DNA from: Pisaster brevispinus | Taxonomy: Eukaryota > Echinodermata > Asteroidea > Forcipulatida > Asteriidae | Assembly: GCA_023634235.1 (NCBI GenBank) | Contig: JAMKCF010000004.1 | Location: 9,896,702 to 9,960,701 of the forward strand | Reading direction: 5' to 3' | DNA: 64,000 nucleotides | Shown here: in pieces, positions 48,401 through 58,814 of the stretch | How the letters are laid out: each line of letters opens with the position of its first letter | Position numbering within the stretch: position 1 is the stretch's first letter | The notes under the pieces: model-generated | What the model was told of the DNA's origin: nothing | The model's input: the letters and a program-made list of their open reading frames with translations, nothing else | The model's database searches: none | Program-made: the position numbers and the translations under genes

Positions 48401-51400
48401 AAATATACGATTTATGTGGCTGCTTCTTTGTGGAGAGACTGAAATCTTTTATAAACTTACATTTCCGAGTGCGGTTAGGTGAGAGAGTAAAACCAGATGC
48501 CACCTGTCGTCGTCTGGATCGGTTAAAGGGAGAAGGCATTTCCATCATTGGGTTTCATCAACATTTGATTTCAATTCCCCTATTTGTGAAGGAAAAAATA
48601 AACCCGGTCAACCTACCACATTAATTTGTTTTCATTTATTCTGGTTGTGAAGCCAAAGACTCTCAGAAAAGCAAACTTAATCACTGCACTTGGCAAGAAC
48701 CCAATGGAGAGAAGACAAGGAAGGAAGTTTTAGTTTTAGATGTGGGAGGAAAACCCCAGATAGTTATTCCAGGGAAAACCCACGCGGTCAGGTATAGGGT
48801 CTGAAAACCCAGTCCATGTAGTGCCCCCGGCGTGATTCGAACCGGGGTCCTAGAGGTGGAAGACGAAAATAGAAAAAAGAAACCACTACCCGACCACCCG
48901 TTGATCATCAAATTAAGTGACCCCGCTTTCTTAACGAAAACACCTAAGAACTGTTCATGTTTTGACAGGGATTTTGTTCACGTCTGTTGTGTGGTTATTT
49001 TGATTGCTGCAACCGGAATAAGTGATGACGTCTTCTTTTGGGGTGTTGGGGGGGGGGGGGGGGCTTCTCGTGAGGACGGCACGAACAGTCTTAATACTTA
49101 CTTCTTAAATAAGTTTTCGATAATTACCACTCCGATACTTGATCTTAATCTATAAGTTGGTCATCATTTTCCCCCCTGCAAAGTTGTGGCTGAAACACCC
49201 ACGCGTGCATGCAGCGCACCTTTTAATATCAAGACTCCGAAATGAACAACAAAGAGATTTGAAATAACACGCCGCCGGCGTTTACGTGACAAGCTTTAGC
49301 ATGTTTTATGATTGATGTTTGTTAAATTAGTAATCCAACATTGGTTTTCTATAGGAGGTTCATTGCATTGACACCAACAAAAGGTTGGTTACATGGCAGG
49401 ATCCATGTTGTTGAAGTAGTACATGTTGCAATGTGCAACCCCGTTGTATCATTGGGGCATTTTTTGCCCAATTATTGTTATATCTTTTTTATAATGCAAC
49501 CAAGGGACCCTCAAAGAGCAACTGTGACCCACATTTTAGGTCTGGAGATACCTGTACAGCGTTCTCCCTTAACACAGTGATCCCCTGGCCAAATACCAGT
49601 TAACGCACCTGAGGACCAGTCTAAATTCTCTTCAAGTGGCCCAACTGGCTAGTTCAGTGTTGAAAAGCATCCCCGTTTAATATGAAATGATGGACACAAA
49701 ATGGCTGACTTGTGAACTGACAAGCTATAAACTGGTCCTGCTGGCTAGTCACTGAAAAAGGAAACCCTGCTGTGTAGAGAAGACGGTGAGGAAATGTCAG
49801 GTTTAGATGTGTGAGAACCCACGCAATCGGGTAGAGACTGAAAACGCAATCAACATGCAAGGGCTCTGTCTGGGATTCGAACCGGGGTCCACAGAGGCGA
49901 AAGGCAGTGGATGAGCCAACCTAAATGTCACGCGTTCTACGTATTGACTATCTTATAGATAAGCAGCTGAGATCCATCACCTTTTGGCTTGAAATAATTA
50001 TGAAGGAATCTTCGGACAATGACATCGATCGGTTTTCATAAAGTTTAAAAAGGTGCATACTTTTCCATGTTCTACGTCAACAGCTGATGTATAATAAATA
50101 GGGTAAAGTCATTCAATCGGAATCGAGGGCAAAATCCTAATGAAATTAGCCTATTTAAATCACGACAGCAACTATAGGTGGTCACAATTTGAACTATAAT
50201 GGTGCGGTTTATATAAGGGTAGGGGAGCTTTTGTTTGTTAGGCATAGGGGTATGGTTAACATTGATTGCATTCAAAATCAAATTATGAAATGTGGCGAAC
50301 ATTTACTCGTTGTTTTCTCATGCATGTAATACTTTAAAATTTAAACATTCCACGGTGTATAGTTGGTTCTTGTAGCCATTATTTGAAACCCAACCCAACT
50401 TGAACCTTCAACTCCTAGTTGGAGACCGATTTGTAATACACCGTGTTGTGTCATTCCCTGAACCTGGTCTGCCATGTTGTCAAGCTGTGATCAATCTCAA
50501 GTTTAAAGGGTTGACTGAGTCAATTCTGGAAGCACCCGCTTTTCCTCATCTTCTCTTCCCTTCACCGTATTTGTTCCAAAGACCGAGCTATTCTTTTAGC
50601 TTTTTCCCTCATCTTGCTGCACTTTGGAATTCCCTACTTGTATCTTGTTTTCCACCACCATCTTACATTCAAGAGGAATGTGCACAGACATCTTCCCACT
50701 CTTTAAGTTAATTTGATGTTTCTTGTATAGCGTTCTCCTTGAGTGGCGCTTTAGCCTTGTGTTTGGCGAGATGTTTTAAAATTTGGGGGAAAAAAGTAAT
50801 TTCATTCTGATCTTCTAGTTTTCAAACTAAGCTGTGAACATTTCATCCAATCTGGATGAAAGATCGAGTCAGTGAAAACAACGAAAACCGTTTATGTTTT
50901 GATGGTGGTTTTGTGGCCGTTTTTGTCGGATTGTTTTGATTGCGGCAACCGGGCCATATAAAGCAACCGTACGGGTGAATTGTTAGAGGTAAAAAGCAGT
51001 TTCCTCGATCGACTCTGAACGTATTTCGAACGCAATGCTCTATTGGATTGGTACTGGTAGGATAGTGAGCTTTTAGAATAAAACTAACAGGTCTTTGTTG
51101 GATAACTACGACTTTAATAATTGACAATGTTGATAATATATCTCATCGATGACTTAGGGCTGTTGATCTCCCTTGACCCCACAGGCTGACAACGTGCCTC
51201 AGAAATAATTGCACAGGCTACTTTTTCCTTGTTGACTGGGAGCTGTATTTGTTTTTGCAGACCGGGTTGTTTGGGTGTTTATATTTTCGTGGATTTTCTT
51301 CCTCGGGTCTCTGCCCTCAATGTTTGTGCTCTCAGTGTGGCTGGCGCACCCAGAAAATAGCTTTGGAACGGGTTGACAAGAATTATTCTGCCTTCGGTGG

Positions 51401-54304
51401 AAGGTGGGGAGGCGATGGGGGTCTCAGGTAAACACAAAATCAAACACCTTGTAAGACTGGTGTGTACTAACATCCTTTCAATTCAACCATAAAGGATCTG
51501 TTCCATAAAAGTTTCCATTTCCTTTGTATTTCTTATTGTTACATCTGTTATTTTTTAATGGCCGGGAGGGGGGCGGGGCTGAGTAGTTGCACCAAATGTC
51601 TTACTCGGTTAAAACCATGATTTAGATGTTGATATTTTACCGTGAGTCCACTCAGCAGAGAATGATGACTGACCAATTACATGTGGTAAAAGGGGATGGC
51701 CTCATTGAGGAGTTTGAAACTGTTGCGGGTTTTCATTCAGGACAAGTCTGAGAAAGCGAACTGTGAATATTCGGCGCAGATCAATAACATCTGAGATCAA
51801 AACGGGCGGGTTAAACGGGCTGTGTTGAGTCATCGGCCGGAGATGAACAAAGTTGGGATTTGTTGTCCTTTCTTGTCTTCCGTGCCGTAAACCAGGAGAG
51901 AATAGACTCACCCTTCCTTTAGAGACGAGTGTGGGTTGACAAAGGAGTGTAGACCCGGCTATAAGCCGGTTTAATCGGCTTTGCTCCTCTCCAATCTCCT
52001 GCCTGTGTGGTCCGTCCCGAAAGAAACATCCAAAGCAACTTCTAAGGATACAGGGTGGCGGATCGTTCGTCTTCTTTTAATTACACTTTGGTTGAGGCAA
52101 AGCCAGCCACTTAACGGTGTCTTGTTTGCCCTAAGTATTTAAATTGAAAAGCTTTGGCGAGTTGTGTCGAGGTCTTTTCAAATGCGAATACTTCCCCCAT
52201 ACGCTTAGATCGTACCCGTTTATGGTCATACAACATGAAGTTTACCTTGTAAGTGCTAGATACATCCCTTTTCACACTGAATCGTATTCCATAGATGTCT
52301 TTTTTATGAAGGTATTTTGCCCAATTATATATTCAGTAATGAAGTAATTAAGGGGCACTCAAAAGCGGCCCAGCGCAACGGTGACCTGTATACATATATG
52401 CCTGAAAGATAACCTGTGTAGAGAAGATGATGAAGAATTGTCAATTTGGGATGTGGGGGAAAATCTCAAGTTATGAAAACTGAAAAAACCCACACCAATC
52501 CACATGAAAGGGTTCTCTCCAGGATTCGAACCGGGGTCCACAGAGGTGAAATGCAGGGAAGAAATTACTGGGCCGACCTAAATTTCTGACTTCAAACGAA
52601 TGTAAGTTTCCTTACACTACGTATGGACTACATTTTGCTGATGAAATAGATAAAATACATCATTAGAACAAAGATCTACTACTTTTTGGTTTGAAGTCTC
52701 TGGGTAACTTCGGATAATGACATTTGTTTTTTATTTAATAATATTTTGTTTTATTTAATTTTATTTTAAGTTGACTATTAATATACAAACTCGAGCACCA
52801 GAAATCAATGGTGGCATTTCTTTTCCTGAAATTGATCTACCCCAGTTTCCAATCAATTGGTGCCAGTTTTGCCAGTTCCCGATGGGAACAACCAATACCG
52901 TTGCGTGAGATAGTTTTCAGCATGTAAACATATTGTCCTTAACTTTGGTTGTAACAGCCGAAATCAGCTGTTGCGTTTTTTTAAAAAGGTTTTCAGGTAC
53001 AGTTTTCTCGACTTTGACTCAAAGAAAAAATTGGTTCTTGTAATGAGCTTCATAATTAGTAAGCTTTCAGACTAAAATTTAACAATCATGTTTTTCTTAT
53101 TAATCTTGTATATAATACATCTTTTGAAAAAATCACCTTCTGTAATGAACGTGTATTTTGAAAATGTGAAAATCAATGTTGAAACAAATTGAATTGACTT
53201 AGTATAATTTTATTGCAATAAAGCACACTGAAGTAGGGCAACATTTTCCGAATTGAAACGTATTGTTTTCCAACAACACGAAGCAACATTGCTGGCTGTA
53301 ATTTCCACACATGGCTTTCCTTAGAGTGTTAATTGTTTCGGTCTAATAATTTGTGCCATCTTCACAAACAATGATTGAAACGTAACCATAAATCAATACA
53401 CTTAGTGTTCAATAATTACCAATTAGTTTGAAATCACCAGGTTTCCCCAGTCTGGCACCACCTGTTCGTTCTAAATACTTCTGAATGCATCTTTGATCCC
53501 CATTGACTCCGGTATCCTTCCTTCCCCTCACGCCCTCTATTGACGCTCAGTCTCAATTAATGCCTGCCCCTGAAACACTCCCCATTCCTCAAATTCTTCC
53601 CAATGCTCCCCTCCTCGCTTGCCCAACAATTCCCCCACCTCCATATGGACGTCAACTCAATCTTCCTAATCACTCCATTTCTGACATGGTTTTACAAGGC
53701 ATTGGGGCACAAGGAAACCACAGAGAGATTGTTCGTCTGGGTAGAGAAAAAACGTGGATAAGGCGTCTCCAGACCATTCAACCCCATGGTCTGAACATCC
53801 AAGAAGGAAATGACTAATAACTTGTTGTCTTTACCTTCTCCTTTTCCCACAGATATCCCCCTTTTGTCTCATTCACTAATAAATTATTTTCTCCCCCTTC
53901 CCACCTTTGATTTTGTCCTTTGTATTTCCAACCTCTTGTGGTTAAACCAGCCCCTTCCCTCTACCTCCTTTTTGTCGTCTTCTTTATTGTTCATCCCTTG
54001 ATTGTACTTTGTGCTCTCTGCCTCTCTCTCTCTTCACACTCCCCCCACTTGACTGCTTTTGTTACGCCAGTACATGTGTCCCTAATTTAGCCTTCGAGAA
54101 AGACTCTGCTAGGGTCGAAACGTCAGCTCATTAACATTTTTGTTTGCATTATTTTTTTTCTCTCTCTCAGGTGACAATATCTTATCACCGAAGGAGTTCA
54201 CCGAAGCACCGTGGATCTTTGATGCTGGGGGTATAACTCTAATTGAGTCTGTCATGGAACCTTCGATGGACGGCCTGGAGACCGGTGTGGATGCTCTGCC
54301 ATAA
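45027..54304 (+). CDS. Small secreted protein with two EF-hand loops, two exons
   Basis: Exons 45027-45420 and 54171-54304 join in phase 1 to 528 nt, giving 175 aa. Residues 1-29 form a signal peptide (hydrophobic core 'LTLTALCILLAL', likely cleavage after 'TSSA'). Residues 30-85 are Pro- and Val-rich with 'PAPLPVRPDPVILPPQP' and an Asp/Asn-rich patch. Loop 1 (98-109) is DLDQSQGVSLIE and loop 2 (129-140) is DTNGDNILSPKE; both have acidic or polar ligands at positions 1, 3 and 5 and Glu at 12, so calcium binding is likely. The tail ends 'DGLETGVDALP'. The start has a purine at -3 (gccaaaATGa). I do not recognise an orthologue. A calcium-buffering secretory, extracellular-matrix or mineral-related role is only a guess. 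Confidence 0.8.
45806..46128 (+). mobile_element. tRNA-derived SINE, near full length, in the EF-hand intron
   Basis: 'ggccgagcggtcaagtgcac', box B 'gggttcgagtcctgg', 'gcaagacacttcacc' and the 3' block 'ccttgtaaaccctcgcgagg' are all present. Confidence 0.65.
46800..46935 (-). mobile_element. tRNA-like SINE of the same family as 27.4 kb
   Basis: The plus strand shows 'tgagcaaacaagaattgg', 'tctaccaaccgagctatcta' and 'gacggtctcc', the reverse complement of the family. Confidence 0.55.
47748..47878 (+). repeat. Solo Penelope-associated tail in the EF-hand gene intron
   Basis: It has degenerate 'actcttctaagggc', 'gaggccatta', then 'gattggtagcagtttgcaac' and a pyrimidine run ending 'ctctttgaag', which resembles the acceptor of the 4572 exon. 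Confidence 0.45.
48630..48900. repeat. Family D repeat, second copy
   Basis: 'atgtgggaggaaaacccc' and 'tgattcgaaccggggtcct' align with the 22 kb copy over most of its length. Confidence 0.5.
49770..49905. repeat. Family D repeat, internally deleted
   Basis: 'ggtagagactgaaaacgcaa' and 'gggattcgaaccggggtcc' remain. Confidence 0.4.
50530..50705 (+). mobile_element. Degenerate LINE reverse-transcriptase C-terminal fragment
   Basis: The frame contains 'APAFPHLLFPSPYL', 'RPSYSFSFFPHLAALWNSLL', resembling the 'RS...F...A..LWNSLP' end of many LINE ORF2 proteins. It is isolated, lies in the EF-hand intron and ends soon after. Confidence 0.4.
52410..52600. repeat. Family D repeat, fourth copy
   Basis: 'tttgggatgtgggggaaaat' and 'aggattcgaaccggggtcc' remain. 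Confidence 0.4.
52910..53095. repeat. Family E repeat, truncated copy
   Basis: It begins at 'ttttcagcatgtaaacata' and continues through 'aagctttcagactaaaattt'. Confidence 0.45.
53640..54160 (+). mobile_element. Penelope-like retroelement remnant in the EF-hand gene intron
   Basis: The frame reads 'RQLNLPNHSISDMVLQ', 'NHREIVRLGREKTWIRRLQ', 'TIQPHGLN' (GIY-YIG C-terminal pattern). It is followed by the same pyrimidine-rich tail and 'gactctgctagggtcgaaac' at 54100-54119. It ends almost at the acceptor of the last EF-hand exon. Confidence 0.65.
54171..54304 (+). CDS. Secreted EF-hand protein, coding exon 2
   Basis: The acceptor is an excellent pyrimidine tract ending 'tctctctcag'. The exon opens in phase 1 and completes loop 2 (GDNILSPKE), then encodes 'FTEAPWIFDAGG' and an acidic end before TAA at 54302-54304. 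The acceptor lies at the 3' boundary of a Penelope-like remnant. Confidence 0.8.
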
Positions 54305-55152
54305 AACTCCCCCAGAAAAAGCCACCATCACCGGACAATGTGGAACATCTTCAAAGCCCACTCAATTGCCCATTCGCAAATTGGCTCAGTGGTGGGCGAT
54401 TGAAGAAGTACCATCTCTTTGTGAAAGAGCACTTTCTAACATGTTAATATAAAGTTATTATGCCGTTAGCGTGAATGAACGTCTGGTGCCCAACTGATGC
54501 TGCATGAGGTGACGTGTATGACACAACAAATCATTGAAATTACTGCTATTGGAAGTAGGAAATAATCCTTTAACAAAACATTTACAGCCGAATTCGATGA
54601 AATGTTCACTAGTTTGTTGGATAGTATGTTTATTGAAAACTAACAGAGAAGAATAATTTTACTTGTTCCAAACCATAACTGTACTTTCCTTTAAAAAGGT
54701 CAACAAATGCCATGACAGACGCCATGTTTTGTTTAGAAACGTGCGTGACCTGAAATGATTATGCCAAGTATGCGAAAACAATAAATACAATTAACAATAA
54801 TAACAGCTTTAAGTCAACAGTCTTTTGTTTGTTAACCCTATAGATATTGCAAGTTTATTATCAAGGTATATTTATTAATTATTGTTTACTATAAATTAAG
54901 TATTGCGGACCCTTTTCATTCCACGCGCTGTTTGACGCGTTGTTTTGCTGATTGCCAAACAATAACGTATAGGCTGCAGTTTTGATGACAGTGAAGGAAA
55001 TTCCGTAGCCATATTTCCAGCCACAAATTGCAACGGATCGAGTTTAAACTTGCTTTGTTTCTCTCTCACTCTGATTAGAAAAAAACAACAGCTGAAGTTG
55101 GTTCTATTTGCGTTCAGAAACCTCTGAGGGTCATGGGCAATTATTTTGTATT

Positions 55153-55309
55153 ACACTGTAAAATCTCTGTGTCAGAATTAACCCGAACCCGGGTCTCCAG
55201 GGGTCAGACCTATTTTTTGGTCAGTATGACCCTTTTTTTTGACAAATGGGTCAGACTGCCTAGGACCCGGAGTCCGGGTACATACTGACGCAGGGGGTGT
55301 TTACAGTGT
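55153..55309. mobile_element. MITE-like element with 'ACACTGTA' ends
   Basis: The ends are acactgta and tacagtgt; inner arms 'gaacccgggtctcc' and 'ggacccggagtccgggt', with several 'GGGTCA/TGACCC' units. Its architecture matches the 31.3 kb element. Confidence 0.6.
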
Positions 55310-57189
55310 ATGACGACGCGAAGTTCTATAGTGATTTGGTTCAAGTGTCCAGGGTTGAAGTCTTCTTGATTAATGTATTATCGTTGTAACACTTTAATAA
55401 TTTAAGTTGTAATTTAGCTGCCAATTTTTATAACTGTTGCAATGCTTATAAGTAATTTGCTGGTTTGTGCGTTTGACGTCTGGCATGACGTTTTGTTGTT
55501 GTTGTTTTTTTATGATTGTTTGTTTGCTTGTGCGTTATTGTTGTCGTGGTGTTTGTTCATTTTATTTTCGCCTGAAATGGCGATAATAAAATAGTGGAGA
55601 AGCAGTTTACTTAAAACAAATCAATAAAGTGACCGATATTCATTATTGTTTTGTCGTCAATCATTCGTCATCGACCTTTGTATTTGGCTGCCTCGTCCTC
55701 CACCGCCGAGGGCGGGTTCATGACTAGACTCGCCACCAGTGATTTAAACAATTAAATTCCATGCACTAGAGCATATAGAATGATATGAAGAATGATTATT
55801 TGATAATAAACTGATAAATTTAAAGTAATCCACCTGACGCTTCGGGTTAAATGAAGCTGGATTTAAGCACAACTTTCTTGAGGATAAAATAGTTTGTATA
55901 TTAATATTTTATTTTAAATAATTTGACCATACCTTCGGAAATATAAAGGGATATTGGAAACAAGTAAGAAAGATAGAAAGGCATTGTTATGACTGATATC
56001 TCATACTTATGATTTAATACCAGTGCTGGCAGACTGTTGACTGTTTACATTTATTTCAATGCTGCCATAAATCACAAGAATAGTACAAAATGTTACATAA
56101 TTAAACTGATAATACATGAACATCAATATTTTACAAATTGATATAATAGTGAACAGAAATGAAAATGCAAGTTCTAGGTCCGGGGTGAAGCAACAGCTTT
56201 TGTACCCCAGCCTATGGACGGGCAGACAAATGACAGGCATACATGAAGAGACAGCACATAAACGGGTGTAGGAAAGTAATCCCACTCGGACGCGGACAAC
56301 AGAGACTCGACTTCAGCACTGCTTATAATTACTTACATCTATAACTAGAAATACCAGAAGTCAATAATTATGGGAATTAAGTGTTATTTAGGAGATTTGT
56401 CATAATTATGACTAATTTTGACTTTTACTAAGTCATTATTACGAGCTGAAGTTCATATTAATGATTTTCCTTTTCTGTCTCTTTAACGTCTCTAACGTCT
56501 TTAACTCTTTAATGTCTCTTTAACGCTTCCGTTTCTTCCCAAAATGTATTTTGTTTGACTACGTCTCCCTACCTCTAACAGAGAGGGCAGGCGGGGATTT
56601 TCTTCCCTCAACATGATGTGATAATAACATGAATGTATCAATTCATTGCATTCAGCACAATGGGACGACAAACAATTGACCTGAGGTCAAAGTAGACGTG
56701 TAACGGTGTAATTATGGCGCCAATTTTCTACTGAAACTTCTCCGCTCAACGATGAAGAATAAATGCAAGAGGGCGCCAGTTTATGAGCGTGTTCCTGTGT
56801 GTGCCACAAGATCATGTCTCACGTTGATAACAACAAATCCGACTGAAACGTTCCCCCAGGAAACAACCGGCATGAAAAGGTTATCTTGGGCCTGGTCGGC
56901 AACATGTGTTCTCGAAAGCACACGGGGTTATCCTAAGAAAAGAAAGTTCAAGGAGAAGGGGGTGGGTTCGAGACTGCAATTGCAAAAACAATCATGTTTC
57001 ACAATCTCGTATAATTTATAACAAAGATGTCTTCCTTTTGCTGTCAGAGGAGCTTTGCAGTTTCTGTTTTTGGAACCACTAACGTCAAAGTTAGCACATT
57101 CACATAACTGGCGTTGGTTTTATAGACCCGGGACATGGTGTTTTGGAATGATTTACTTTGCAAGCTTGTTTAAAACATTAGAAGGAGAA

Positions 57190-57520
57190 AATGGGGGGGG
57201 GGGTGTCAGATCTTCCTGGATTCTTGATTGGCATGGTGTACCCCGACCAACTTCAATACCAACAACGAGAGCCCTCCCGGAGGATGGCAAAGTACGGAGT
57301 CAGGGGCGTTCGGAGGCGCAGGCTGATGGGGCCCGGTGGAGCTCCGTGCCCCACCAACCGGCCAGGCCGATGCGGTCCTGAGTGCAATGAGGACCGAGCA
57401 GGCAACTTGGGCGTGGGTCCACTTAGGTCGTGGGCCCGAGGGGTAGCCTTGCCATGGTGACGTTGGAGCCCGTGCTCTCCCTTCCCACCCCTCCAAACCA
57501 AACACAGCGATCCCATCCCA
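57190..57520. other. GC-rich island with open frames on both strands
   Basis: A sharp rise in GC against AT-rich neighbours. The + frame (from 57191) reads 'FLIGMVYPDQLQYQQRE', 'GAPCPTNRPGRCGPEC' and stops at 57460; the - strand is open over much the same span. It is not recognised. It may be a retroelement piece, an exon or foreign DNA. Confidence 0.4.
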
Positions 57521-57564
57521 AACACGGTAGTGACGACACAAGTTGCATCAGTTTGATTCTTTGG

Positions 57565-57593
57565 TCTCTATTATATTGACAATATAATAGAGA
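57565..57593. other. Perfect hairpin, 13-base arms, 3-base loop
   Basis: tctctattatatt - gac - aatataatagaga. It stands about 30 bases before a TGACGTCA octamer at 57622-57629. Confidence 0.8.
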
Positions 57594-58561
57594 TCAATGG
57601 TTTGATTGGTTCAAAGTTATGTGACGTCACACACACGCACAAGTTCAAGCGCTGACGTCTCGATGATGGGTACGCAACAATGACAAAAACAACAATCATT
57701 GTCCGCAACAAGCGCGCGCGTAGCCGTTGCTGTTGAGTGTTAAATGAATAAAACAAAACAGTGCAAACAAGTACTTTGGAACCACTGGAATATAGTCCCC
57801 TGTTCGGTAGTAGAAACACAAACAGTTAACAGCTTCAAGACACAATTGATGGAGCCTTTTTTCCGCAGTTCGTAGCTTTAATTCCAAGGCATTCTGCTGC
57901 TAAGTTGCAACTATTTTTGGCATAGTGCAGTGGCGTATTTGATGACTAAGGCTTGGCATTGCAAAGTCTTTTAGTCTCACCCTAAGCCCGACAACACAGG
58001 GGAAATACAGGTGAACACAGGTGAGCTAAAGGTTATTGACAAACACAGTGTGTTGAATCACGATCGGCACAGCCTCTATGTCGTCCTTAATAACGAAAGG
58101 ATCGAATATTGTAGTTACACCGTGGTACAATCCAGTTGATCATCTGACATTCAACCAGGGAGTAGGGGGCCTACACGATGAACATAGAAGTGCGAACCAC
58201 ACGGTAATTTATCCAAGCACAAAGCATTTTAACATCAAACGGATGTTTGAATATTCTCGTTTTAGCGTGTCAATCTTTCCTTTGGATTTCTTTGTACACA
58301 ATACCAACACATGTGTGAGATATAATTACAAAAACTCTGTCTATTTATACTTTTAAATATCTTGGCTTGTCACTCAGTTCTTTTTGTAAAAACATCAGGC
58401 ACTTTGTCTTCAAAATCCACCTTTTCTTTAAAAGTTTGAAGACAAAATCATTGCCATCTCTGTATGTTTTATTATTGTATGAAGATAAGTTTTAAAAAGC
58501 ACTCAAATTGTAGCAGAATGACAAAGGTTTTAAAAACTTTTCCACAAAAACTGTCCACCAG

Positions 58562-58814
58562 TAATGTTTCAGTGATGAAGAAACTCTACCGCAGATTCCT
58601 CGCAGCATGCGGCCGTCCATATCGCCAATCTTACCCGCCAACATTCACAAGGATTCCACGGTCAAGACGCGGACATACGAGACATTTATTTGAAGTCAAT
58701 GTTTGGGTACCGCCGTGGGTGAGATTTATGCCACAGGGAGAGCCATCTCTACCGTATTGTTGCTCGACTTCTGGGTCGTCTGACTTCGAGGGCGCCCCTC
58801 CGAAACGGAAGGTT
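58562..58814 (+). CDS. VRF gene exon 1
   Basis: The likely initiator is ATG 58575 (gtgATGaag). The frame is also open to an ATG at 58464, and 'gtccaccag' before 58562 could be an acceptor (S|N in phase 2), so this may be an internal exon. It is rich in Arg, Tyr and Pro, carries 'PPWVRFMPQ' and ends KRKV|gtaagt. Confidence 0.55.

Larger units (their letters stand above)
54305..58560. other. Intergenic interval before the VRF gene
   Basis: It holds a MITE-like element, the GC-rich island, the hairpin and a CRE octamer. The rest is AT-rich with no supported exon; undetected 5' exons of the VRF gene are possible. Confidence 0.45.

Noticed and set aside
53503..53640. Pro-rich N-terminal part of the 53.5 kb open frame
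   Set aside because: Low-complexity lead-in without the GIY-YIG pattern; cannot be assigned to the Penelope element with confidence.
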